Below, piece by piece: positions 22,922-33,052 of a stretch of DNA of 64,000 nucleotides. The stretch's first letter is position 1. Each line of letters starts with the position of its first letter. The notes beneath the pieces are model-generated. The model had not been told where the DNA came from. It saw only the letters and a list, made by a program, of their open reading frames with translations, and did not search any database. The stretch is taken from contig JAKUCV010005492.1 of the NCBI GenBank assembly GCA_028386065.3, positions 158,331-222,330 of the forward strand, written 5' to 3'. This DNA comes from Turnera subulata (lineage: Eukaryota > Streptophyta > Magnoliopsida > Malpighiales > Passifloraceae). A program made the position numbers and the translations under genes.

Positions 22922-23473
22922 TTAACGATTTGGAACAGCAGTTACAGAGAAGCTATTAGGGTCATTGACAATATTAACCCTCACACTATCATTCCATGCA
23001 AACCACATTCCACCCGAGTTATTCTGGCCAGGGATTTCAAACCGGTTCACTGAAGGAAAACGGAGAGGGATGACCCCGTGGTTTTCGCCAGGTTGCCATA
23101 ATGTCTCGGTGAGCAGAACCATGTTCGGCTTATATTGGTTCTTCAGGTCTCTCAAGGTTCTTGCAAAATCTTCAGAGCGCCTAGTGATTCCCCTGCAATT
23201 CCACACTAGCAGGCGAACCTTTGGCCAAGTCGGTGGTAAGACAGGGACCCGTGAAGCACTCTGAGCAGTCATTGAAAGACGGTAATAACTTCCTTGTTCT
23301 AAGGTTTGATGGGTAGACTTCATTTGAAAACTTTTAAGCCTTTTAGATATGAAGAACATGGTGGCATTGGCGGTACCATATAAGGATGCTCTAAGTGGGC
23401 TTTGACTCTCAAGAAAAATTGACTCTTCCATGGGGTGTAACAAAAAACCTAGAAGAGTAGAGCTCATCAACAA
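22922..23473 (-). pseudogene. Truncated LINE-type endonuclease fused to unknown sequence
   Basis: The 183-codon minus-strand frame has no known domain in its first about 85 residues. It then contains 'VRLLVWNCRGITRRSEDFAR', 'KPNMVLLTET' and 'SGGMWFAWND', the N-terminal part of the apurinic-type endonuclease at the start of plant L1 LINE ORF2 (the WNCRG and TET motifs). The domain stops after about 100 residues, so catalytic residues further on are missing. On the minus strand, AATAAA-like signals follow downstream at about 22800-22825. It overlaps, in another frame, the end of the short ORF upstream. This looks like a captured or nested fragment, not part of the Copia element. Confidence 0.6.
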
Positions 23474-23606
23474 ATACTAAGCGAGGAATTCTACCTAGCT
23501 CATTAGGCAGCTCCTCAGACGGCTCACTCACCATACTATAGGCTAATCGGTTTCTCCTGCCTAAGGCTGCACCCTTAACAAAAAAGACAGTGGAAGGGGA
23601 AGGCAT
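23409..23606 (-). CDS. Short antisense ORF, 65 residues, unknown
   Basis: Starts with ATG at 23604-23606 (minus) and reads MPSPSTVFFVKGAALGRRNR to VNFS. It is the first ATG about 85 bp downstream of a good minus-strand TATA box (23689-23696), and its leader is A-rich ('agagagttaaaaaaa'). It has no signal peptide or membrane segment. I do not recognise it. It could be a genuine small gene, an upstream ORF of the endonuclease fragment, or chance. Confidence 0.35.
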   Translation of the reverse strand: MPSPSTVFFVKGAALGRRNRLAYSMVSEPSEELPNELGRIPRLVFVDELYSSRFFVTPHGRVNFS

Positions 23607-23688
23607 TCTTGCTTTTGATTTTTTTTTTTAACTCTCTTTCTGAAATTGGCTTATAATTTTCTGTGTCTAATGAGCTCTATCGTATGCC

Positions 23689-23696
23689 TATTTATA
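23689..23696 (-). promoter_or_regulatory. Antisense TATA box with upstream direct repeats
   Basis: Minus strand reads CTATAAATAGGC. Upstream (about 23725-23800) two direct repeats of 'taggggtcacc' plus 'ttctga' flank it, which looks like a compact promoter driving the antisense unit. Confidence 0.5.
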
Positions 23697-24280
23697 GAAA
23701 CACAACTGCGTTGCTTCTTCTCTCAGAAGGTGACCCCTACCAATTTCTGAAGTGTCCAGAGATTGTTTAGGAGGTGACCCCTACCTATCTTGGAAAAATG
23801 TTCAGAAGAAGGCTCCTCCAAACTGGTTCGATTTTCAAGAATTTTTTTTTTAAACTTTCCAATTAGTTAAATTATTGCTCAATCAACGTCTGCAACCTTA
23901 CAAATTTTTCCGATTATCAAAGATTTTCTTTTTGACAATCGTGGTTTTAATTGAATTATTGATTCCTAACGAGATTTGTTGTCTGGCACCAAAACGGATA
24001 CTTTCCGACAGAGATAATCAAAGTCCAATTGATGGGACAAATATCTCATCAACTGTGTTTATATGACGAAGCTGATCCTATTTGAGAGTACAGAAAATCT
24101 CCAATATTTTTCTCTTCTTCATTACAATGTGTTAATTATATTATCAAATCTTGGAGTTACATATTACTGACTTGAGCGTCGGAGCGTTCTCTAAGTTTTT
24201 TTGCAGGTACTCCTCATCAAGGCCATAAGCAAGGGGGAACCGGATGTACAAAAAATTGGACCAAACATGTAACACCCATA

Positions 24281-24790
24281 CAACATCGATGTTTTGTATA
24301 TTTTTCCCACATCGATGTTTCACACCACCACATCGATGTTCATTGTTTTTCAGTTCTTCCGAGTTTCAACCCGAGGGCATACAACATCGATGTTCCAAAT
24401 ATGAACATCGATGTTTGGTCTATTTAACTATTTCACAACTTGGACCCGAGAGCAAATAACATCGATGTCACGACTAACAACATTGATGTCCTCTCTTTCC
24501 CAGTTTTACAAAACTCGGACCCGAGAGCAAATAACATCGATGTTCCAATAGTGGACATCGATGTTCAGCTGCTGTCTTTCAAAAATTATAGCAGTTAGAA
24601 GGTTAGAACATCGATGTCTGAACTTGATACATCGATGTTCGGTCTCTTTCAGTTCTTTCACAACTTGGACCCGATAGCACATAACATCGATGTTACGACT
24701 AAGAACATCGATGTTCTTTCTTTTCCAGTTCTACAAAGCTCGGACCCGAAAGTCCATAACATCGATGTCACGGGTTTGGACATCGATGTT
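24281..24790 (+). repeat. 75-bp tandem repeat carrying paired ACATCGATGT palindromes
   Basis: Cores at 24285, then pairs at 24311/24332, 24386/24407, 24461/24482 (second mutated), 24536/24557, 24610/24631, 24686/24707 and 24761/24782. Spacing within a pair is 21 bp and the period is 74-76 bp. Between the pairs 'ggacccgagagc' recurs. It lies between RNase H and ORF3. Confidence 0.85.
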
Positions 24791-25024
24791 CAGCTGTTCA
24801 GTTTCAAGAAAAAATAGCCGTTGGGAGACTATTTGACCGTTGCTTTCAAACCTTCTAGCCGTTTATAGCCGTTGCCAGTCACTTTCTTTTACTGCCTCCT
24901 ACATAAAACCTATTGCTTTACATTTCCTCTCTTCTCCACAATCTATCCAAGTCCTCTCCTCGTATTCTCATCTTCATATTCTTCATATCTTCACCTCTAA
25001 ACTCTTTGCTTCCACACTTACACT

Positions 25025-26281
25025 ATGGGCAAACATGGCAAAACACCCGTGAGACAACCAACCAAAAGAGGAGGTCCCTCTACCTCATCTCCTCGATTTC
25101 CTTTAAACGACACATCTGCTGTTTGGTTCACCTCACATGCACACCTAACACTCTATCAGTCACTCTTCCACAATCGTCAAATTTTCCCTCCCTGGTATCT
25201 TCCGGTCTCTTATCCGAGGGAGAAGAACTACACTCGACTTGAAGAGCACCTTCGAGCATCTGAATTGTGGGGATTTGTAACCAACCGAAGCCATCAATAT
25301 AGTGCCGATTTTACCCGAGCCTTCTACTCCACCCTCAATCGCGATGGTGACGTGTTAACTGCTCAGTTGAATAAAATCGCTATCTCTTTGACTCTCGAGC
25401 AATTTGGGGCAGTTACCGGCTTACCATTTCAGGGTGAGGATATTGCCTCTTATGGCGGTCCTCATTTCATCACGAAAAATGAAGCTCCTCTTTTGCAAGA
25501 GCTCGGTTTCACGGAGGTTGTTCGTACCATCCATTCCAAAAGACCAACAATTCATTCTATCCACCCGGAGTATCGTGTCCTGTTTTATCTCGTCACCCGA
25601 GTGATCAAGCCAAGACCTGGAAATCACACCGTCCTATCCATTGAGGATGTGAAGATACTCCATGCCATTCTCCATCATGCTCCAATTAATTAGGCACGTT
25701 TTGTGCTTATGCACATGACGGACTATCCGCCTCAATCCAACCATCTTTCCCTGCCCTATCCTATCTTGGTGTTGGACATTTTATTGCAGGCAGGTATTGA
25801 TGCTCGGGAAGGTCCCCAAGTGTCTCATACCAAAAATTGGGCAATTAGTGACGACACCTTCCGAACCGGCAGACCCGAGCAAGCACCAAGGCTCACACCG
25901 GGTGAGAGTTCCACAGCACCAGCTCGTCCAGAACCAACTCCTCACGCTCCTGTCGTAACTCTTGAATCGATTGCAACATCCCTTACACATCTCCAATTGA
26001 GTGTTAATAGCATGGGATGGTCCATTGATCGTATTGACATCGAAGTTCAACGTCAAGGGCATGCTCTTCGATCATACTTCGATCGGGTGCACTATCAACC
26101 TCCACCCTATCATACAACATTTCATGGCTATGATTTCGAAGCTGAGGGTAATGATGATGATGAGCCATTTGTTCCCACTATGGCCGGTGATCCCATGGAC
26201 ATGGAAGCAGAAAATGCAGAAGAAGAAGTTGCTGCCGACAATGAAGAAGATGCCGACTACGATGATGATAATGGGAACTAA
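25025..26281 (+). pseudogene. ORF3 of the SIRE-like element, plant transposon-protein type, one in-frame stop
   Basis: Frame from ATG at 25025 to 26281, broken only by TAG at 25691-25693. Residues about 60-230 ('ELWGFVTNRSHQYSADFTRA', 'ISLTLEQFGAVTGLPFQGED', 'ILHHAPIN', then 'ARFVLMHM') resemble the 'putative plant transposon protein' domain (PF20167 by memory), often encoded after pol in SIRE elements. The last 60 residues are strongly acidic (E/D runs). No signal peptide or transmembrane segment is visible, so an envelope role is not supported. The stop falls where relatives usually have Trp, consistent with a G-to-A change. Function of the family is unknown. Confidence 0.7.
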
Positions 26282-26379
26282 CACCCAAATTTCTAAATTT
26301 TTATCCTATGTTATCCTTCATGTTCTTCCATTTGAATAAAAGCTTGCCTTTGTCTTTTCTATTTATTTTTGACAATGCC

Positions 26380-26393
26380 AAAAGGGGGAAAAA
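26380..26393 (+). other. Upstream polypurine tract
   Basis: 'aaaagggggaaaaa' lies 120 bp before the 3' LTR. The sequence from its 3' edge onward is what was copied to 12313-12428, hinting that this tract can prime plus-strand DNA. Confidence 0.5.
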
Positions 26394-26484
26394 TTAACAT
26401 GTATGTGCACACCAAGTTAAAAAGCATCATTGCTAAAACATAGGGGGAACTAATGGGCACATACTTCAACTTGTTTGTCATTAC

Positions 26485-26498
26485 AAAAAAGGGGAAAA
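26485..26498 (+). other. Polypurine tract of the SIRE-like element
   Basis: 'aaaaaaggggaaaa' directly before the 3' LTR start TGTTGAAAAT. Confidence 0.8.
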
Positions 26499-26499
26499 T

Positions 26500-27982
26500 T
26501 GTTGAAAATAATGTTTTGCTTAATATCTCTTTATTCTATTCAGGTTTTGATAATGACAAATCAACCTTGCATTAGGATGATCATTATAAAGCAAAAAGAA
26601 ATTAATCAAGAGCAAAGACCTTATGTGATCAAGAGTTCAAGAATGGAAGTGACAAGATCAAGCAAGAAGAACAAGAAGAGTTAGGAACTCAATTTTGTAC
26701 AAGGTTAAATACTCAATCTCTCTAAGATATTTGGCTCAAAACAAAATTAATTCTACTCTTGCATCAAATTGCACCGTTTCATTAAAATGTCTTTTTAAAG
26801 CTATGAACATCGATGTCCAGATCTCCAACATCGATGTCCTGCCTTCAAACATGTTTTAAAAACTGGCAGAAGCTTTTGAACATCGATGTTGCACCTCTGA
26901 ACATCGATGTTCTTGTGACCGTTGCACCTAAAAATTGCTTTGTACCATCAGAACATCGATGTTCAGTATCCCGACATCGATGTCCAATTGAATCCGGTTC
27001 CAAAATTGTTTCTGACAGTGTTCAAAAACATCGACGTCCAACCATGAACATCGATGTTATTTCGTCTCGGGTCATGGGCGTCGAAATAACAACATCGATG
27101 TCTAAATAGTGAACATCGATGTTATTTCGTCTCGGGTCATGATCATTGAAGTTACAACATCGATGTTCTCTTTGGCAAAATCGATGTCCAAGTGACCGTT
27201 AGCCCAATAATTCATATTTGTTGGCCAGGACATCGATGTCCATGTTCACAACATCGATGTCCTTGTGACCGTTGGACCATTAATGCATACTCAAAGGCTA
27301 GAACATCGATGTCCTGATTTTCAACATCGATGTTCAGCCGTCATGAGCAGACATACTTTTTACCTTCTCATACTATCTTGTCTAAAGATGTTTTAGATTT
27401 TTTCCCAACGGTCATACATGTTTTTATCCTTATAAATAGAGCTTTTAGGTCTATGGTTATTCATCTCAACTCTCCATATTTTTAAGCATTCATTGTGATA
27501 CATACAATTTAATTTTCATGAGCCAATATTATTGAGAATTGAGAGTTAATCTTATAGAGCTTATTTTGTATACTCATACCCACTCTTAAAGAGAGTTTTG
27601 TTTTGAGTAACATTTGTATTAACATACACCCTAAGGGAGGATTGTTCCCTTGTTGTAAATTCATAGGGAGTTGTATTCTTCCTATGTGAGAAGTCTTGAA
27701 GTGAGGTATCTTCAAGCAAGGTTGTTGAGGTTCATGCGATTTGATCTCTCAGGTTGTCAACGGTTTGTTAAGCACTCGGAAGCTTAACGGTGATAGTGGA
27801 ATCTTCGAGAGAGTCTCTCGGAGGGCTGGATTAGCCACACGGGTTGTGTGTGTGTGAACCAGTTTAAATCGGTTTGCCTTTCTCTCCCTTTTTAATTCCG
27901 CAATTATTATTGTTTTAAGTTTTTAATTAGTTCCTAATAGCTAATTCCCCCCCCCCCCTCTCTTAGCTTGTTTGGGCTTACA
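26500..27982 (+). repeat. 3' LTR of the SIRE-like element
   Basis: 1483 bp, TGTTGAAAAT...GGGCTTACA, followed by gtttc. It has eight palindrome pairs (26809 to 27326) and the TATA box at 27431-27438. Confidence 0.9.
26801..27340 (+). promoter_or_regulatory. Complete array of eight palindrome pairs in the 3' LTR
   Basis: Core positions are 26809/26830, 26882/26903, 26955/26976, 27030 (mutated)/27050, 27094/27115, 27159/27180, 27232/27253 and 27305/27326. Spacing is 21 bp within pairs (20 once). Pair-to-pair steps are 73, 73, 75, 64, 65, 73 and 73 bp. Confidence 0.85.
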
Positions 27983-27987
27983 GTTTC

Positions 27988-29690
27988 TCTATCATTCATT
28001 CTTTTTACTCCTTCTTTATTTTGTTTCTATTTGCACTACACAAGATCTAGATGTAGTCTCTCTATCATTCATTCATTCTCTCTTATTCCTTCTTTGTGTT
28101 GTTTCTATTTGCATACTTACGAATGTTGGTATAGTATTAAAGTTATTTTGTCTCTCTTAATTAAGTATCCTGTTTGTTTTTATACTCTTTTTATTTCCTT
28201 AATCTATTTTAATCTTTTATATATTTTTTTGTTTGTGCAGGAAAATGTATATTAAAGTTTTGGAAGAATTGACTCTTGACAGTGATTTATGAAAAATTCA
28301 AATTACAGTTTCGAGGTTGTGGGAATCCTTGAATACAAATTATAGAACCTCTTTATTAGTCTAGATATTATTTTAACTGAAGAAAAGGTATGTTTTTTTT
28401 TTGAAAATCAAGAAAAGAAAAGGTATGTTTTCATTTTTCATGTCTTTTAATTTGTTAATTATTCATTTCATAAATTTATTTTTCTTTATATTATTATTTT
28501 ATATAATATTTTTTTGTGGTCTCTTTTATGTTTTATATAGTTTTCAATATTTTTTTTACTTTTTTAATTCTTTTTTTGTTATTTTATATTTTTTTTGGTT
28601 TTAGAACTCAATCGTGCATGTTTAAATTTAAAAAATTAAATATTATTTATTTTTATTAATAAATATATTTTTAAAATTTTTCTGATTTATATTTTATTTT
28701 TTGTTTTAAATTTTTTTCTTCATAATAATAGATTTTTTATTTATGTTTGCGATTTCTCTTTAAAAAAATTACTCATTTATGTTTTTTATTTTCTTATTAT
28801 TAATTAATTCTTATAATTTTTCTTCTGTGTTTAATATTTTTTTAAGGGTCAATTATGTAGGCCCAAGCATGGATTAACAAATGATGCAGTTTTCAAAAAA
28901 TAAAATGCAGGCTTAAAATTACAAAATTAATTATTAATTATATTTTTATTGATTATTTTATTTTATTTTGTTTTTTTATTTATATTCTATATTCTGCCTT
29001 AATGTTCTTTCTGCATAATAATATTTTTTGTTTATTATTAATTAATTATTTTATTTTTTTTATTTTTTTAATATATATTTATTTTAGGGCTCAACGATTT
29101 AATTTTAAATACAAAAATTTAATTATTACTTATATGATTATTAAATAGTTTATTTTATTTATTTTTTTGATTTATATTCTATATTATATTTTAATGTTTT
29201 TTACATAACAATATTGTGTTATTTATTTTTTTGATTTATATTCTATATTATATTTTAATGTTTTTTACATAACAATATTGTGTTATTTATTTTTCTAATT
29301 TATATTTTATAAAAATTAGTCTCTTGAGTTTTTTTTTCTATTTTTTGTTATTATTCATTAATTCTTTTAATTCTTACTTTTGTTGTTTAATATTTTTGTT
29401 GCTTTAGGACTTAATGATCCACGTTTTAACTTTGCAAAGTTATGTTATCCATTGCATTTTTCTTATGCGGTTAATTATTATTTTGATTAGTCAAAACATT
29501 TGTGAAAAGTTAAAGTGAAACGTTAAACACTTTTTGGCCCCTAATTAGTTTTGTTTAATCTTACTTCACATATTGGGTTGTTTGAAAAAATCCAAGGCCC
29601 TTATAAAAATATTTGGGCCTGTTATATCTAATGGGTTGTTTATTGAACTTTTGGCCCAAAAGTGGTTGTTTAAAGATAAGCCCATTTATG
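27988..29690. repeat. AT-rich block with degenerate tandem units of about 240-320 bp
   Basis: Starts with a duplicated 'ctctatcattcatt...tgtttctatttgca' unit (27985-28110). From about 28600, units begin with 'ttttaggactcaa/aagggtcaa/agggctcaa' (28601, 28845, 29085, 29403) followed by AT-rich sequence. A 62-bp stretch is repeated at 29158-29290. Related units continue beyond the Tekay insertion at 46955 and 47183. It contains no gene and is probably the body of the Helitron ending at 47486. Confidence 0.55.
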
Positions 29691-30240
29691 TGGTTGTGAA
29701 GTGACACTCACCATTTGAATTAGTGCTCTCTCTCTTCCTTTCCTTCAATTTCAACAACACCACACACACACTACACATTCAAAATCTTGTTCTTTCACTA
29801 TTTATTATCTTATTCAAGTGGCTATTGTCCTTTCCTTGTACATAGTCCAAACTAGATGACAAGAAAAGATGCACCAAGACACATTCTAGGAATAATACTT
29901 GAGAGAACTAAGCAAAGATGGTTGAAGATTATCAAAAGAAATGTAGCTGTTTTTTGTCCTCTCTTTCTCTCATGTGGAACCAAGAGAGTAGTCCTTTCAA
30001 GTGTGAGGGGTTTCTAGTCCACCAATCAAAGAGCTTGAAGAATCATCAAAGGGGGATTTTATGGACGTTTTTATGGACTATTATCACAAGAAGACAAGTC
30101 AAGAAAGGTGTTAGAAGCCACAAAATCGTTTTGGAGAGTTTTTTGTTCAAGTACAAAGTTCCAGCAACCAATTTGGGTAACAGCCTCCTACCCAAATTTC
30201 AAAATAGCAAGCCTTTCTTAAACCATTCTTTGTCATTTAG
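29691..30240 (+). other. Remnant of an unidentified element interrupted by the Tekay insertion
   Basis: CT-rich leader-like sequence followed by a 110-codon frame (29918-30250) with no known domain. The Tekay target duplication joins this sequence to 46314 onward, where a TATA box and LTR-like U5 follow, so it probably belongs to an old LTR. Confidence 0.4.
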
Positions 30241-30245
30241 CATCA

Positions 30246-32925
30246 TGTAATAGCCGGGGTAAAAATTTGCATTTTTACCGGGACTGTAAAAGGTTTTATA
30301 CAGTGATTTACGGTTGAAATTAATCTTGGGTAATTAATTCAAGGTAAATAGAGCATCTAATTCCGAAACCGAGCCCTGTCCCGCGTTTCGGATTTTTTTT
30401 TCGGATTTTACGGACCAAATTTGGAATTTTTCGGGTCCAGGAATCTTCAGAAAAGTCGGGTTTAACCTCGAGAGAATGGACCAGAAATAAAGATAAGAGG
30501 GTATAATAGTTATTTTCTGGTCCGGACGGTACACATTTCTTATGCAGACAGACGTGCATAATTGAGGCAGCTCAATTATGCATGGACTGCGCTTGCCTTT
30601 CCCCTGTGCTTACCTTTTTCTTCCTGTGCCACCCACCGAGCGCCGTCCATGGAGAAAAACGTGGTTCTCTTCATGCCCATACACCCTGCTTTTCACCCCT
30701 TGTAAAAGCCCATCACCATTTCCTGCAAAATACACGAACCAGTATACACTTCCTCCTGCCCGCAAAACCCATAGCCACCTTCTCTCCTTCCTGTAAACAA
30801 ACCCAGTTTCTTCTTCCAGCAAACATAACCAAAGAAATAAAAATTAAAAAAAAAGAAAACAATTCACACAAAGCACGAACGTTACCGTTTTGCAACAACC
30901 CTACCTAACCACCATTTCTTTTCTTCTTCCTTTCTTCTTTCCCGTGAACCACCATCACCACCGAGACCACCACAAGCCACCACCATCACTATCTTTCCTC
31001 CTCTCCTTTCTTTCCTTCCTTCCTTCCTCTTTCTCCTTCTCCACCCTTCCTCGCTGTGACCCGAAGCCACCACATCGCCTTCGCCGCACGCAGCGACACG
31101 ACTCCAGCAGCACGCCGCCGCTAAGCGCCACCTGCAGCCGTTCGCATCGCGTTGCCCTCGCCTTGTCCCTCGCGCCGCTGTCTACAACACCGCCACACAG
31201 CAAGGTGAGCTGCGGGTTGGAGACGACCCGTTTAATGGGAGGGTCGACCCGGTAGTGGTGGGTTTGACCCAGTTTCGTTAGATCAGATCCGGGTGGGCTG
31301 ATCTGCTGGGCCTGCTGCGTGGGTCTGCGCCTGGGCTCCTGCTTAGGGCTTGGGTTTAGTCTATCCAGTAGGCTGGGCTTGTCTATTTGGCCGAGTTCGG
31401 TTTTAAATAAAAAAAAGAAAATAATAAATACATGGTATTTTTCAGGAAAATAATATATGATATACTTTTTGATATATTATCCTGAAATATATATTTTACT
31501 AACACATACTTTTTTTTTTGAATATATATATGGTATGTGACTATATGACATGATTATAATTATAATATGACTTATAAAAATTACTATCTTATGATATTTT
31601 TTTTAGAAAAGGATATACGTACTATGAATATTTTGAAAAATATATATATGCTATCATTTTCTGGAAAATTATTTTTTAAGAAAATAATATATGCTGTATA
31701 ATTATTTGAGAAAATATTTTGGAAAGGATATTATCAAAGTATCAAATCCAGAATAATATCCGGATATAAGTATAGTATATTATTATTGACACATGGAATA
31801 AAATGGTGAATGATGATGATAATGGAATATAACCCGAGGCCGCAACCGAGTTGACATAGTGTTTTATTTTACGGTTACAGCATAATTTGATGTGCATCTT
31901 ATGAATGCATATTATTTGTTATATAGGAGCTGAAAACGAGCAGTTCCCCGAGGAACCAAAGTTAGGACCTCTTGAGGATTTTCAGGGTTAAGTTTACCCG
32001 GCTAAGGTGAGGATGGATAACCTTTGGTACGTTGCCTATAATACTCCTGTTGGATGTGTTTTGTTGTTTGATTAAACCGTCGTGTGCTGTTATGTTGTTG
32101 ATTATATTTTCTATGGATACTTGGTGATATGGAATTGTTGAAGGTTTGAATCAAGTAATTGAACTCAATAATTTCCTTATAAGTCTTGGATGTTAGCAGA
32201 GGTTTGGTCTGTTAACTGTGGTCTAAGTTGAATAACTTTAGAAATTGGATATTGGAAATTGTGATGATGACTTAAGTGTCACGTGGGGAAGTAGAGGTAT
32301 GACCGGATGGTTAGATACTATTTTGTGGTGGCCATGATCTGGTTACTTGTGATAAGCATGTCTATGCTTGGGATGTCTATCCCTGTTTGGTTTGATATTG
32401 GGATGTCTTTCTCTGGTTCTGTTTTGGAATTTATAATATTGTCTTTTAGCCTTGGCCCAGTCTTGATTCGGTTTATTCGTCTGTTCTTGCCTGTAATTCT
32501 TCCTTGTGGCATTATGGTTGCTTGCATATTACTGTTTATCCATGATTGTACATTATTGTAGCGGTGACCCTTTTGGACTCACCCCTCGCCTGCGTGGTTT
32601 CATCACGTAGGATGAGCTGCTCGTAGTACAGATATGAGGTTCGACAATTGTTGTATCTTCTCCACCAGACTCCAGATTTTAAATAAATTCCGCTGCTGTG
32701 TTTCCTTGTCACTCTGCCTTTGTTGCTGTCATATATATTTTTTGCTGCTGCTATTGAGCTTTGGAGTTTGTTGTCTATAATAATGGTCCCCGAGTTAGGG
32801 TGACAGATGTTGTATTCGGATTGCTATTGTATTATATTTTGACACATATGTATTGTCTGCTGCTGTAATAAGAATAGTTCCGGCACGTATTTACTATGCT
32901 TGGTAAATACGGGTCGGGGCATTTC
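30246..32925 (+). repeat. 5' LTR of the Tekay-like element
   Basis: 2680 bp, TGTAATAGCC...GGGCATTTCA. It has a CT-rich region (about 30900-31060) that gives Pro/Ser-rich artefact frames, and a 3' part with 'tgctcgtagt' typical of Tekay LTRs. 37734-38724 repeats its first kilobase and 46268-46308 its end. Confidence 0.85.
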
Positions 32926-32945
32926 ATTTTGGTAGAGGAGTAGGC
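32926..32945 (+). other. Primer binding site of the Tekay-like element
   Basis: 'ttttggtagaggagtaggca' follows the LTR end and resembles a decayed TGGTATCAGAGC. Confidence 0.6.
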
Positions 32946-33052
32946 AGTAGGTCATTAGGGATATAACTGTGATTGCATGACTGCCTATCTGTGCATAGTC
33001 CTGTCATGAAATGATATAATATGCATGCATATACATTCACATATAGGTACGA

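Larger units (their letters stand above)
22739..24206 (+). other. Candidate intron or inserted block in the SIRE-like 3' region
   Basis: The left edge reads CAG/GTAAGT (22736-22744) and the right edge TTTTTTTGCAG/GT (ending 24206), both close to the plant splice consensus, giving a 1468-bp possible intron upstream of ORF3. The 9-mer gttctctaa also occurs at 22743-22751 and 24186-24194, so the block could instead be an insertion with a 9-bp target duplication. Terminal inverted repeats were not seen. The block contains an antisense gene-like unit. Confidence 0.45.
12289..27982 (+). mobile_element. SIRE-like Ty1/Copia retrotransposon, composite and nested
   Basis: The insertion is delimited by the 5-bp duplication gtttc (12284-12288 and 27983-27987). 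It has LTRs of about 1.45-1.48 kb (12429-13879 and 26500-27982), a primer site, a long gag with two zinc knuckles, Copia-order protease-integrase-RT-RNase H, a long 3' region, and a third ORF before the 3' LTR. That layout and size are those of the SIRE/Maximus lineage. Left of the 5' LTR sits a short extra piece (12289-12428). A foreign LTR (18580-22173) splits RNase H. Frame breaks in pol and ORF3 make this copy defective, although the LTRs look only about 2 percent diverged by eye. Confidence 0.85.

Noticed and set aside
24614..24817. Small ORFs with repeated NIDV/TSMF peptides
   Set aside because: They are translations of the ACATCGATGT array and change frame from unit to unit, so they are not proteins.
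25025..26281. Envelope-like gene of the SIRE element
   Set aside because: No signal peptide, transmembrane helix or cleavage site is visible; similarity is to the plant transposon-protein domain.
28401..28604. Phe/Ile-rich ORF resembling membrane segments
   Set aside because: It is a by-product of T-rich sequence in the AT-rich repeat block.
30578..31255. Pro/Ser/His-rich ORFs in the Tekay LTR, with shadows near 38049-38662
   Set aside because: They arise from the CT-rich LTR segment and recur at the same LTR position in both LTRs, so they are cis sequence rather than genes.
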